From positions 1 to 64,000 of the forward strand of contig NZ_VTAW01000003.1 of the NCBI RefSeq assembly GCF_008245225.1: a stretch of DNA of 64,000 bases, written 5' to 3'. Of the stretch, positions 35,569 through 44,354 are shown piece after piece; the first letter of the stretch is position 1; each line of letters begins with the position of its first letter. The notes below the pieces were generated by a model. It worked only from the letters and a program-made list of their open reading frames with translations. It did no database searches and was not told where the DNA came from. The position numbers were made by a program, and so were the translations under genes. Origin of the DNA: Natrialba swarupiae (lineage in GTDB: Archaea > Halobacteriota > Halobacteria > Halobacteriales > Natrialbaceae).

Positions 35569-36594
35569 ATGCCACCGGCCATCGAAACGACGGATCTCGT
35601 CAAGGAGTACGGGGATTTACGTGCCCTCCAGGAGCTGTCGTTGACCGTCGAGGAAGGGGAATTTTTTGGCCTCCTCGGGCCCAACGGCGCGGGGAAGACA
35701 ACGTTCATCAACACGCTGGTTGGACTCGTCCGCAAGACCAGCGGTACGGCGGAAGTGTTCGGTTACGACGTCGAAACCGAGTACCAGCAGGCCCGCGATG
35801 CGATCGGGCTCGCCCCCCAAGAGTTCAACGTCGACCGCTTTTTCCCCATTCGCGAGGTGTTGATGCACAAGGCCGGTTACCACGGGATTTCTGAGGAGGA
35901 GGCCGCGGAACGCGCCGACGAAGTCCTCAAGCGCGTCGGTATCTACGACAAGCGAAACGAACGGTTCGACTGGCTCTCCGGCGGAATGAAACGCAGACTC
36001 CTGCTCGCACGGGCGCTGGTCACCGATCCCGACCTCCTGATTCTGGACGAACCGACCGCCGGGGTCGACGTCCAGCTTCGCCACGACCTCTGGGAACTGG
36101 TGACCGAACTCAACGAGGAGGGAACGACGATCCTGCTTACCACCCACTACATCGAGGAGGCCGAACGCCTCTGTGACCGCGTCGCGATCATGAACGAGGG
36201 CCGGAAGGTGACCGTCGCGACGCCCGACGACCTGAAAACCCGTGGCACCGATACGATCTCCGTCCGCCTCGAGTCGTCGGCGGCGACCGCACCTGCCCTC
36301 GACGGCTACGCCCACGGCGTCTCGCTCTCCGGCGACCAACTCGAGGTTCGGGTCGACGACGGCGGTGCGACCGCGCCGCAACTGTTGCACGACCTCGAGG
36401 CGATGGGCCACGAGATCGCCGACCTCGAGATTTCACGGACGTCACTCGAGGAAATTTTCGTCGACCTCACCAGAAGCGAGGACCGGACAGTGACGCGGTC
36501 GTCCGCATCGGACTCGAGCGGTGGAGCGGACGACGGCGCGGAAGAATCGGCATCGAAACGCGAACCCGAGCGTGAACAGGAGGGGGTCGCCTGA
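35569..36594 (+). CDS. ABC-2 exporter, ATP-binding subunit
   Basis: This 341-residue ABC ATPase starts at ATG 35569, preceded by TATA-like ATTCTTAACC about 30 bases upstream. Walker A is GPNGAGKTTF, the signature WLSGGMKRRL and Walker B LLILDEPTAGVD, with the switch His in LLTTHYIEEAE. A C-terminal regulatory domain ends in a low-complexity Ser/Glu/Arg tail. It resembles DrrA/NodI-type exporters. Its stop overlaps the start of the permease (TGATG), so translation is coupled. Substrate unknown. Confidence 0.95.
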   Translation: MPPAIETTDLVKEYGDLRALQELSLTVEEGEFFGLLGPNGAGKTTFINTLVGLVRKTSGTAEVFGYDVETEYQQARDAIGLAPQEFNVDRFFPIREVLMHKAGYHGISEEEAAERADEVLKRVGIYDKRNERFDWLSGGMKRRLLLARALVTDPDLLILDEPTAGVDVQLRHDLWELVTELNEEGTTILLTTHYIEEAERLCDRVAIMNEGRKVTVATPDDLKTRGTDTISVRLESSAATAPALDGYAHGVSLSGDQLEVRVDDGGATAPQLLHDLEAMGHEIADLEISRTSLEEIFVDLTRSEDRTVTRSSASDSSGGADDGAEESASKREPEREQEGVA

Positions 36595-37391
36595 TGCTGT
36601 CGGTTGGCTTTCGCGCGCTGTTTCGGCGCGAGATCCTGCGGTTCGTCCGTCGGCCGAAGAACACGTTCATGCCGCCGGCGATCACGAACGTGCTCTACTT
36701 CGCCGTCTTCGGGCTCATCCTCGGCGGACGGATCGACGAACCTGTCCCCGGTATCGGCTACATCCTCTTTCTGGTCCCGGGGCTCGTCGTGTTGGGAACG
36801 ATCTCGAACGCCTTCGAGAACGCGTCGTTCTCGATCTTCCACGGTCGGTGGAACGAGTACATCCACGAGACGCTCACCTCGCCGCTTTCCTACGCCGAGA
36901 TGGTGTTCGCCTACGTCGGTGCGAGCGCGGTTCGCGGCCTAATCGTCGGCGTCATTATCGCCGTTATCGGTCGCCTGTTCGTCCCGATCACTATCGCAAA
37001 CGGGCTCTTTCTGGTCGCGACCATGATCGTCATCGCCGCTCTCTTCGCCGGGCTCGGGATCATCGGCGGGCTCGTCGCTCGAGATTTCGACGATCTGACC
37101 GTCATGAACCAGTTCATCCTCCGGCCGCTGGTGTTTTTCGGTGCGGTCTTTTACTCGTTGACCATGCTCGACCCCATCTGGCAGTACGTCTCGCTGTTGA
37201 ATCCGATGGTCTACATGGTCGATAGCGTCCGGTACGGCCTGCTCGGTTACTCCGATATGTTCGAGGTCGCGCCGGCGGCGTTCGCGGACGTTGCACCGCT
37301 GGTCTCACTCGGCGTCTTGACGGCGCTTACGGTCGTCGTCCTCGCGGTCGATATCTACCTGTTCAAGATCGGCTACGGGTTGACCGACTGA
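36594..37391 (+). CDS. ABC-2 exporter, permease subunit
   Basis: The protein has 265 residues and six predicted membrane helices. ABC2-type features are the amphipathic N-terminal helix FRALFRREILRFVRRPKNTF, the segment FEGRWNEYIHE-like block FHGRWNEYIHETLTSPLSYA, and YLNPMVYMVDSVRYG-like block SLLNPMVYMVDSVRYGLLGY near the C-terminus. It pairs with the ATPase encoded immediately before it. It probably exports a lipid, drug or polysaccharide precursor. Confidence 0.93.
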   Translation: MLSVGFRALFRREILRFVRRPKNTFMPPAITNVLYFAVFGLILGGRIDEPVPGIGYILFLVPGLVVLGTISNAFENASFSIFHGRWNEYIHETLTSPLSYAEMVFAYVGASAVRGLIVGVIIAVIGRLFVPITIANGLFLVATMIVIAALFAGLGIIGGLVARDFDDLTVMNQFILRPLVFFGAVFYSLTMLDPIWQYVSLLNPMVYMVDSVRYGLLGYSDMFEVAPAAFADVAPLVSLGVLTALTVVVLAVDIYLFKIGYGLTD

Positions 37392-37473
37392 TCCGGAGAC
37401 GACTCTCGGCATCCTATTACACTCGAGAGTCCAACACGGGTCGACCACGTTCCATCGCTCGCGTTTCCCACCG

Positions 37474-38439
37474 CTACGTCGGTGGCGGGAGCCGCGTCGA
37501 GACCGACCGCACCGCCTCGAGTCCCCGAACTTCGCCCTCTCGGTCGGGGACCGTCGTGACCTCGAGATTCGGGAACGTCTCGCGGATCTCTGCGACTCGG
37601 CGTTCGTGACGCTCGTATCTAGATCGACAGCGTGAACAGTCGTCTTCGGGGGTCTCGAACACGCGGTTGACGACGATCCGCTCGATCGGAACGCCCACCT
37701 CATTGAGCCGCTCGGTCAATCGCTCGGACTCGGCGATCGCCATCCGCTCGGGGATCACCACGACCCTGAACGACGTCGTGTCGGGATCGACCAGCAGATC
37801 GCGAGCGCGCTCGAGTCGATCCTGAAAGGCCGCGAGATTGTCCGTCCCACTGCTCGAGCCGGTCATCACCGACATCGGTCCGAGCACCGCGCTTTTTGCG
37901 GCGGTGCCGATCCGGCGAACCTGCGTTCGAAGGGAGCGGGTCGTCTCGAGGGCGAGTCCCATCACCTCCGGCATGTCGAACAGCCGCAAGGTGTGACCCG
38001 TGGGCGCGGTGTCGAAGACGACGACGTCCCAGTCGCCCTCGTCGACGTACTCGACTAACAGGTCGAGGGCGGCGATCTCGTCGCTCCCGGCCGGCGCACC
38101 GGAGGCAAAGATCTGTCGGACCTCCTCGTCCGAGAGCCGGATGCCAGCGCTCCGAAGGTCGGCCGCGAGCGCCCTCGCGATGCGTTCATAGCGCTCCTGT
38201 TGGGTTTCGGCGTCGATCTCGACGGCCCAGAGGGCGCCGTCGCCGGAGGATACGGCCGACTCGAGTTCGATCGGCTCCGGCCCGAGGTCGACTTCGAACG
38301 AGTCCGACAGCGAGTGAGCGGGATCCGTCGAAACGACGAGCGTCCGTCGACCGGCGTCTGCGAGTTCGAGCGCGGTCGCCGCCGCACAGGTCGTCTTGCC
38401 GACGCCACCTTTGCCGCCGTAGAGGAGACACTCGGTCAT
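37474..38439 (-). CDS. ArsA/Get3-type ATPase
   Basis: The protein has 321 residues. The deviant Walker A is GGKGGVGKTTCAAA at 8-21, Switch I contains VSTDPAHSLSDSF, and Switch II FDTAPTGHTLRLFDMPE. VNRVFETPEDDCSRCRSRYERH has the CXXC pair that in Get3 coordinates the dimer zinc. No arsenite-binding cysteine triad is evident and no ars genes are nearby, so a Get3-like role in targeting tail-anchored membrane proteins is the better guess. Confidence 0.9.
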   Translation of the reverse strand: MTECLLYGGKGGVGKTTCAAATALELADAGRRTLVVSTDPAHSLSDSFEVDLGPEPIELESAVSSGDGALWAVEIDAETQQERYERIARALAADLRSAGIRLSDEEVRQIFASGAPAGSDEIAALDLLVEYVDEGDWDVVVFDTAPTGHTLRLFDMPEVMGLALETTRSLRTQVRRIGTAAKSAVLGPMSVMTGSSSGTDNLAAFQDRLERARDLLVDPDTTSFRVVVIPERMAIAESERLTERLNEVGVPIERIVVNRVFETPEDDCSRCRSRYERHERRVAEIRETFPNLEVTTVPDREGEVRGLEAVRSVSTRLPPPT

Positions 38440-38608
38440 GACACTCGAGTACGTGCCAGCGGCCTATAGTAGCCACTGCCGGTCACTGCAGACCCGACCG
38501 GAGGCGAACGCGAACGAAACGAAAATAACACCACGAAGCCGCAGGCACCCACCACGTGTGTAGGGACCAGCCTTAGACGCCCGAGTCGCTAGCCTCGAGA
38601 CGAGTCTC

Positions 38609-39058
38609 ATGAATGAATATTCCCCTGACGAGCCCGTGAACATCCTGCTCGTCGAAGACAACCCGGGAGACGTCCGCCTCACCCTGGAAGCGTTCGAGTC
38701 GACGGACAGCGAGATCAAGTTTCACACCGTCACGGACGGGGAGGAGGCAGCGGAGTACGTCGATCGAGATGACGGCGCACTCGAAATCCACCCGGATATC
38801 ATCCTCCTCGATCTGAACCTCCCCCGCGTTGACGGGTTTACCTTTCTCGAGCACCTGAAACGTGACCTCGATTACCCGCCGCCGCCGGTGCTCGTCCTCT
38901 CGAGTTCGAAGACCGAATCGGACATCCGCGAGAGCTACGAACGCGCCGCGAACGCCTACCTCACCAAACCACGGAGTCCGGACGAGTTCGATTCGCTGGC
39001 CCAGGCGATCGAGGATTTCTGGATCGAGTCGGCACAGCATCCGCCAGCGCCGTCGTGA
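38609..39058 (+). CDS. Stand-alone response regulator receiver (Rcp1-like)
   Basis: This 149-residue protein is only a receiver domain: acidic pocket VEDNPGD, phospho-acceptor Asp in ILLDLNLPRVDG, VLSSSKTESD, and conserved Lys in YLTKPRSPDEF. There is no output domain, so it acts by protein contact or in a relay. This Rcp1-like type often pairs with PAS/GAF histidine kinases; a kinase gene is 4 kb away but not in the same operon. Confidence 0.92.
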   Translation: MNEYSPDEPVNILLVEDNPGDVRLTLEAFESTDSEIKFHTVTDGEEAAEYVDRDDGALEIHPDIILLDLNLPRVDGFTFLEHLKRDLDYPPPPVLVLSSSKTESDIRESYERAANAYLTKPRSPDEFDSLAQAIEDFWIESAQHPPAPS

Positions 39059-39115
39059 GCGGGTGTCAACGGGCGAGACGGGGTTGGCGATCGGGAAGAG
39101 GAGAACGCGGCCAGA

Positions 39116-40087
39116 TCAGAGGTCGACGCGATCGAATCGGTAGAGCGCGATCGCGAGTGGGACGACGATCCAGGCCAGCAAGACGACGAACGAGAACCAA
39201 TCCTGTAAGAAGAACGGAACGCTGCCGTCGAACATGATCTCTTCGATCGCGACGCCGAGTTCGCTCTCGGCGGCGCTGGTGGCCACGGAGAGGGCGTTGT
39301 TGTACGCATAACCCGGGTCGATCGACTCGATGAAGTACGCCCAGTCGGGCATGCGCTCGAGTTCGATCGTCCCCTGGTCCGTCTCGACGGTGTAGGGAAC
39401 ACCGGAGATGTAATCGAAGGCCATGAGCAGATCGATGGCCTCGATGATCGCGTTCCAGACGACGTAAAACAGCAAGAAGACGCCGAACAGCGCTGCCCCG
39501 GCGATTGTCGTCGACCGGGTCAGCGACGAGATCGAAACGGCGAGGCTCGTGTAGGCGATCCCATAGAGGATCGACATCGCGAGCAGTCCGACGTAGTCGA
39601 CGACGTCGAACGAGCCGATCAACGCGGCCACCACAACCGCGGCGAAGACGAACCCGACAATCAACGAGACCGACAGTACCGCGGATCGGCCGATGAGTTT
39701 GCCGAGAATAACGTCCTTTCGCGAGTGGGGAAGCGAGAGCAAGACCTTGATACTCCCGGATTCGCGCTCTCCGGAGATCGCCTTCCAGCCCAACACCAGC
39801 GCGATCAGCGGGATCACGAGCCTCGTTACGAACGAGGCAGCGACCACGAGTAGTTCGGTCGTGACGCCGGCTTCGGCGGCGCTCACGCCGAAGAAGACCT
39901 CGTCGAAATACGAGAGTAGGCCGGTCAAAACGACCAGCAGTGTGAAAAAGAAGATGCTCAGCCCCCAGAACACCCACGAGCGGAACGAATCCTTGAAATC
40001 CTTCTTCGCGATGGCGCGGACGCTCTCGAGGTTGATCGAACTCGAGGGCGAAGTCGGTGCCGATCCGCCTGCGGTTTCGGTGCTCAT
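39116..40087 (-). CDS. ABC-2 type permease (NosY-like)
   Basis: The protein has 323 residues. After a polar N-terminus the segment AIAKKDFKDSFRSWVFWGLS leads into six predicted membrane helices with a large outward loop (about 220-275) between the fifth and sixth. KAISGERESGSIKVLLSLPHSRKDVILGK (abridged: GERESGSIKVLLSLPHSRKD) is the conserved cytoplasmic block of this permease group. The start overlaps the end of the ATPase gene by four bases, so the two form an operon transcribed leftward. Confidence 0.92.
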   Translation of the reverse strand: MSTETAGGSAPTSPSSSINLESVRAIAKKDFKDSFRSWVFWGLSIFFFTLLVVLTGLLSYFDEVFFGVSAAEAGVTTELLVVAASFVTRLVIPLIALVLGWKAISGERESGSIKVLLSLPHSRKDVILGKLIGRSAVLSVSLIVGFVFAAVVVAALIGSFDVVDYVGLLAMSILYGIAYTSLAVSISSLTRSTTIAGAALFGVFLLFYVVWNAIIEAIDLLMAFDYISGVPYTVETDQGTIELERMPDWAYFIESIDPGYAYNNALSVATSAAESELGVAIEEIMFDGSVPFFLQDWFSFVVLLAWIVVPLAIALYRFDRVDL

Positions 40088-41010
40088 TGCGCTTGCACCT
40101 CCCTGCTCGCGGTGTACGTCTGGAAGACCTCGTCGAGCGAGGCCTCCGTCGTCGAGAAGTCCTCGATCTCGATCCCGCGTTCCTCGAGTTCGCCGAGGAC
40201 GGCGGTCTTCGATCCCTCGACCTGGACGACGAGTTGCGGTGGGTTCTCGCCGTCGACGGCCGCGTTCGAGACGTCGGGGAGCGAGCGAACCGCCTGAAGG
40301 GCGTCGTCGTCGATCCGATCGACGGTGACGCGGAGGGTCTCGCCCTCGCTGACCGAGTCGCGAAGTCCCTCGACGGAGTCGACGGCGACCATCTCGCCGT
40401 CCCGAAGGATGCCGACGCGGTCACAGACTGCCTCGACCTGTTCCATGACGTGGCTCGAGAAAAAGACCGTCGCGCCGCGGTCGTTCTCCTCGCGGACGAT
40501 TTCGCGCATCTCGCGTGCGCCGTTCGGGTCGAGACCGGTGGAGGGCTCGTCTAAGATCAGCAGGTCGGGTTCGCCGACCAGCGCCATCGCGAGCATGAGT
40601 CGCTGGGACATCCCCTTGGAGTAGCCGCCGGCTTTCCTGTCGATCGCATCGAGCAGACCGACGCGCTCGAGAAGGGTTTCGGGATCGTCCATCGACCCCT
40701 TGGACTCGATCGCGAACTCGAGGTGTTCTCTCGCGGTGAGGCGGTCGTACGTTTCGACGCCTTCCGGGAGAACGCCAGTTCGTGCGCGAATGTCGCGACT
40801 GTGCGTCTGGGCGTTCATCCCCAGTACCTCCACCTGGCCGGCCGTCGGACGGATGAAATCGAGGACGACGTTGATCGTCGTCGATTTCCCGGCCCCGTTC
40901 GGCCCGAGGAACCCGAACACCTCCCCTTCCTCCACCTCGAAGGAGAGTTCGGAGAGCGCGAGCGTCTGACCGTACGATTTGGTCAGGTTGTCGACTGTAA
41001 GAGCGGGCAT
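40084..41010 (-). CDS. ABC exporter ATP-binding subunit (partner of the NosY-like permease)
   Basis: The protein has 308 residues from the start MPALTVDNLTKSYG; an upstream in-frame ATG at 41049 is less likely. Walker A GPNGAGKSTTINV, signature YSKGMSQRL, Walker B LLILDEPSTGLDPNG and the switch histidine in FFSSHVMEQVE are complete. A short regulatory domain follows. It is the first gene of a two-gene exporter operon. Substrate unknown; the pair is distinct from the exporter at 35.5 kb. Confidence 0.95.
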   Translation of the reverse strand: MPALTVDNLTKSYGQTLALSELSFEVEEGEVFGFLGPNGAGKSTTINVVLDFIRPTAGQVEVLGMNAQTHSRDIRARTGVLPEGVETYDRLTAREHLEFAIESKGSMDDPETLLERVGLLDAIDRKAGGYSKGMSQRLMLAMALVGEPDLLILDEPSTGLDPNGAREMREIVREENDRGATVFFSSHVMEQVEAVCDRVGILRDGEMVAVDSVEGLRDSVSEGETLRVTVDRIDDDALQAVRSLPDVSNAAVDGENPPQLVVQVEGSKTAVLGELEERGIEIEDFSTTEASLDEVFQTYTASREVQAQ

Positions 41011-41097
41011 AGCTGTGTGGACACACCGTTTCCCGATAAGGTTTGTCACTCGCGACCAAAAATATACGCTATCGGGTGGCGGGAAAAAACGACGGTC

Positions 41098-41367
41098 TCA
41101 CACCGGGTCGTCCGGTGCGTACCGGTTTGCGGTCCGTTCGGCCTCGGTCGCGTACCGAGTTCGCGTCTCCTCGTCGTCGACTGGCTCGAGTGCGGATTCG
41201 GGGATCTCGACCGCGGCGGTGACGGGCGAGCCGGTTCGAAGAGACGCCGAGGAGCGCTCTCGCTGCTGATAGCGCGATCCGTCGGGAGTCGCGTAGACGA
41301 TCGTCACGACGTTGCGGTCGCCGAACTCCCGTTCGACGAACCAGCACTGTACCGGCGCATCACTCAT
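41098..41367 (-). CDS. Small conserved-looking haloarchaeal protein of unknown function
   Basis: The protein has 89 residues from ATG 41367 (MSDAPVQCWFVEREFGD). It is soluble with a predicted beta-rich first half (NVVTIVYATPDGSRYQQRERS) and a charged helical C-terminus. No known motif is recognised. The longer open frame upstream has no better start. It is transcribed away from the FIST gene with 121 bases between them. Confidence 0.6.
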   Translation of the reverse strand: MSDAPVQCWFVEREFGDRNVVTIVYATPDGSRYQQRERSSASLRTGSPVTAAVEIPESALEPVDDEETRTRYATEAERTANRYAPDDPV

Positions 41368-41488
41368 CGGCGAATATAGCGGATCGGTCGCCGAAAATGT
41401 ACCGCTCTCTACGTGCCCGTCCGTTCGGACGTGATAGTCGATTGTGATGAACCAAACATTCAATTACTGAGACGGCTCACTGTGTCTC

Positions 41489-42682
41489 ATGTCCACATCC
41501 GTTGGGACGGCACTGATAACCGACGTCTCGGACGAAAATCCGGGTGAGCGTGCAGCGACTGAGGCGCTTGCACAGCTTCCGGGGGAGGGGGTGGACTTCT
41601 GTCAGGTCTTCTGTCCGGTCGACTACGATTTCGATCGGATCATTACGGGGATACGCAACGTTATCGGACCGAACGCGAAACTCGTCGGCTGTTCGGCGAA
41701 CGGCACGTTCACGCGCGACGTGGTCGAAGACGGAGTTGCGGTCGGTCTCGTCGCGAGCGACACGCTCTCGTTTTACACCGGTCTCGGTACCGGACTGCGT
41801 GAGAACGTCTCTCGAGCCGTCCGGGAGGCGATCGGCGATCTGCCCGAACGGGTCGACGATCATCCCTACGCCGCCGCGATTACGCTCCACGACGGCCTCA
41901 GCGGCGTCGGCGAGAAGCTCGCGTTGAGCTGTCAACAGAAACTCGGGCCCGAGGTGTCCATCGCGGGCGGCTCGGCGGCCGACAACCATCGACTCGAGGC
42001 GACGTACGTGTTCTGTGACGACGAAATCGTCGACGATGGGGTCGTCGTCGCCCTCATCGGTGCGAAACAGCGACCCGTGGTCGCGGTCGCACACGGCCAC
42101 GAACCGCTGTCAGAACCGGTCGAAGTGACACGTGCGGACGGACCGACGGTCTACGAACTCGACGGCGAGCCGGCGTTCGACGTCTGGAAGGACGCCGTCC
42201 GCGACACCGTCGCCGAGGAGTTCGACGTCGATATCGACGATCTCGACGCCGACTCGAGGCTCCTCCAGGAGATCCTCTGTGAGTTCGAGTTCGGAATCAA
42301 CCAGGGCGACCAGTACAAGATGCGCTGGCCGTGGATCGAAGACGACGAGGGCTCGATGCAGTTTACCGTCGACGTCCCCGAAGGAACGGTGGTACGGGTG
42401 ATGCACGGCCGGCCCGAGGCCCAGATCGAATCCGCCGGTGAAACGATCCGCCGTGCACTCTCGGACGCGGGCGACGTACGGATGGCCGGCGCGTTCGTTT
42501 ACGACTGTGCGTGTCGCGGAATCGTTCTCGGCGAGGAGTTCGAACGTGCCGTCGAGGAGATGGCCTCGGAGCTTTCGGTCCCGTTCGTCGGCTTCGAAAC
42601 GTACGGCGAGATCTGTATGGGTCCAGGACAGTTCAGCGGCTATCACAACACGACGACCGTCGCCCTGTTACTTCCCGAGTGA
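41489..42682 (+). CDS. FIST-domain sensory protein
   Basis: The protein has 397 residues and consists of an N-terminal FIST domain (DYDFDRIITGIRNVIGPN, LVGCSANGTFTRD, SIAGGSAADNH) and a FIST C domain (the block GAFVYDCACRGIVLGEEFERAVEEM, abridged: YDCACRGIVLGEEFE; then GFETYGEI). FIST domains are thought to bind small ligands such as amino acids. Its stop codon overlaps the start of the histidine kinase gene (TGATG), so the two are co-translated. The likely job is the input subunit for that kinase. Confidence 0.9.
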   Translation: MSTSVGTALITDVSDENPGERAATEALAQLPGEGVDFCQVFCPVDYDFDRIITGIRNVIGPNAKLVGCSANGTFTRDVVEDGVAVGLVASDTLSFYTGLGTGLRENVSRAVREAIGDLPERVDDHPYAAAITLHDGLSGVGEKLALSCQQKLGPEVSIAGGSAADNHRLEATYVFCDDEIVDDGVVVALIGAKQRPVVAVAHGHEPLSEPVEVTRADGPTVYELDGEPAFDVWKDAVRDTVAEEFDVDIDDLDADSRLLQEILCEFEFGINQGDQYKMRWPWIEDDEGSMQFTVDVPEGTVVRVMHGRPEAQIESAGETIRRALSDAGDVRMAGAFVYDCACRGIVLGEEFERAVEEMASELSVPFVGFETYGEICMGPGQFSGYHNTTTVALLLPE

Positions 42683-44316
42683 TGGACCACGACGACCTCG
42701 TTTCGACGTTCGGCGAAACCGTCGGCGTAGAGAAAGCCCAGTCGTTACTCGAGGACACACTCGACGATCTCGGCCTCGAGCAGGCGAAGTCGTACTCCAG
42801 TCACGAGGTCGCCGACATCTGTGAGACGATCGCTCGAGACACCGACGGCTACCTCGAGATCGTCGCGACCGAGATCCGCGTTCGGGAGCGAGCCCAGCGT
42901 CGTTTCGACGCGCTTATCGAGGAGCTCTCCGATCCCGTCGTGGCGGTCTCGTTTCACCAGTCGACCCCGATCGTCACCGGATACAATCCGGCGTTCGAGG
43001 CGACGTTCGGGTACGGCCAGGACGCAGTCGGGCGGTCGCTGCCGGCGTTGATCGTGCCGGCGGACGACCGCACTGACCCGCTCGACGTCTGGTTTCGGTC
43101 GGACGACGGACGTGGGACGGAACTCGATCGGCTGACCGACGACGGCGAGCGACGGACGTTTCTGTTCCAGCCGGTCGTCGTCTCGGGGTTCGGGGGTGAG
43201 ATCGAAGGCTACGGTATCTATACGGATATCACAGACGAAAAGCGTCGGGAACGAACCCTCGAGCGCCAGAACGAACAGCTCGAGCGGTTCGTCAGCGTCG
43301 TCTCCCACGACCTTCGGAATCCGCTGACCGTCGCCCAGGGAAACGTCGACCTTGCACGTCAGCTGAACGACGACCCCGAAGTCGCCACCCGCCTCGAGGA
43401 CGCAATCGACGCCCAGGAACGGATGGAACAGCTCGTCGAGGACCTGCTGGCGCTTGCCAGTCAGGGGCGGACCGTCGACGATCCTCGGTCGGTCGTCCTC
43501 GAGGACGTCGTCTCGAACGCCTGGCGCTACGTCGAGACGGCGGACGTCGAACTCGTCGAGACGTTCCCCGACGGGTTGACGATCGAGGCCGACGGCGATC
43601 GGCTCTCACAGCTATTCGAGAACCTGTTTCGCAACGCCGTCGAACACGGTTCGACGAGCCCCCAGTCGCAAACTCCCGAGGACGCCGTGGAGCACGGTTC
43701 GACGAGCCCTCGGTCGCAAACTCCCGAAGACGCCGTGGAGCACGGTTCGACGAGCCCTCGGTCGCAAACTCCCGAAGACGCCGTGGAGCACGGTTCGACG
43801 AGCCCCCAGTCGCAAACTCCCGAAGACGCCGTGGAGCACGGTTCGACGAGCCCTCGGTCGCAAACTCCCGAAGACGCCGTGGAGCACGGTTCGACGAGCC
43901 CTCGGTCGCAAACTCCCGAAGACGCCGTGGAGCACGGTTCGACGAGCCCTCGGTCGCAAACTCCCGAAGACGCCGTGGAGCACGGTTCAACGAGCCATGC
44001 CGGAGCTGACGGGTCTGCAGACGCCGTCGAACACGTGGCCGGTGACTCCACCGACGAAAGCGGCGAACGCACGGTTCACGTGGGGTGGGACGAGGGCGTC
44101 CTGTTCGTCGAGGACGACGGTCCGGGGATCCCGGCGGACGAACGCGAGAACGTCTTCGATCACGGCTACACGACGTCCGCGGACGGGACCGGCTTCGGCC
44201 TGGCTATCGTCGAGGCGATCGCGGACGCCCACGGCTGGGCGATCGACGTCGGCGAAGGGATCGACGGCGGCGCGAGGTTCGAAATTCGTGGTATCTCCGT
44301 CGGGAGTCGGCCCTGA
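42682..44316 (+). CDS. PAS histidine kinase with a repeat expansion in its ATPase domain
   Basis: This protein of 544 residues is soluble. A short helical N-terminus is followed by a PAS domain (about 75-190), the phospho-acceptor block FVSVVSHDLRNPL with His209, and HATPase motifs: N-box FRNAVEHGST at Asn318, G1 VEDDGPGIPADE, F region FDHGYTTSADGTG and G2 GTGFGLAIVEA. Directly after the N-box the sequence repeats a 16-residue unit seven times plus a partial copy (residues 318-440). That is about 120 residues inserted in the ATP-lid side of the fold. The frame stays open. It is coupled to the FIST gene upstream. Confidence 0.93.
   Translation: MDHDDLVSTFGETVGVEKAQSLLEDTLDDLGLEQAKSYSSHEVADICETIARDTDGYLEIVATEIRVRERAQRRFDALIEELSDPVVAVSFHQSTPIVTGYNPAFEATFGYGQDAVGRSLPALIVPADDRTDPLDVWFRSDDGRGTELDRLTDDGERRTFLFQPVVVSGFGGEIEGYGIYTDITDEKRRERTLERQNEQLERFVSVVSHDLRNPLTVAQGNVDLARQLNDDPEVATRLEDAIDAQERMEQLVEDLLALASQGRTVDDPRSVVLEDVVSNAWRYVETADVELVETFPDGLTIEADGDRLSQLFENLFRNAVEHGSTSPQSQTPEDAVEHGSTSPRSQTPEDAVEHGSTSPRSQTPEDAVEHGSTSPQSQTPEDAVEHGSTSPRSQTPEDAVEHGSTSPRSQTPEDAVEHGSTSPRSQTPEDAVEHGSTSHAGADGSADAVEHVAGDSTDESGERTVHVGWDEGVLFVEDDGPGIPADERENVFDHGYTTSADGTGFGLAIVEAIADAHGWAIDVGEGIDGGARFEIRGISVGSRP
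43633..43996 (+). repeat. 48-bp tandem repeat, seven units plus a partial one, in the kinase gene
   Basis: Units begin at 43633, 43681, 43729, 43777, 43825, 43873 and 43921, with a partial copy from 43969. Each encodes (N/D)AVEHGSTSP(R/Q)SQTPE, so each re-copies the kinase N-box. Most units differ only at the Arg/Gln codon, which means recent amplification. The 48-bp length keeps the frame whatever the copy number. Confidence 0.97.
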
Positions 44317-44354
44317 CGTACTTGGTCTTCGCCCACAGAGTCGGTATCGAACGG

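Noticed and set aside
37404-37425. ACTCTCG/CGAGAGT hairpin between the ABC permease and the ArsA-type gene as a terminator
   Set aside because: The stem is only 7 bp with a long loop and no T-tract; archaeal termination does not require hairpins, so I leave it unannotated.
43633-43996. CRISPR-like array
   Set aside because: Units are contiguous 48-bp direct repeats with no spacers, in frame inside a kinase gene, and no cas genes are nearby.
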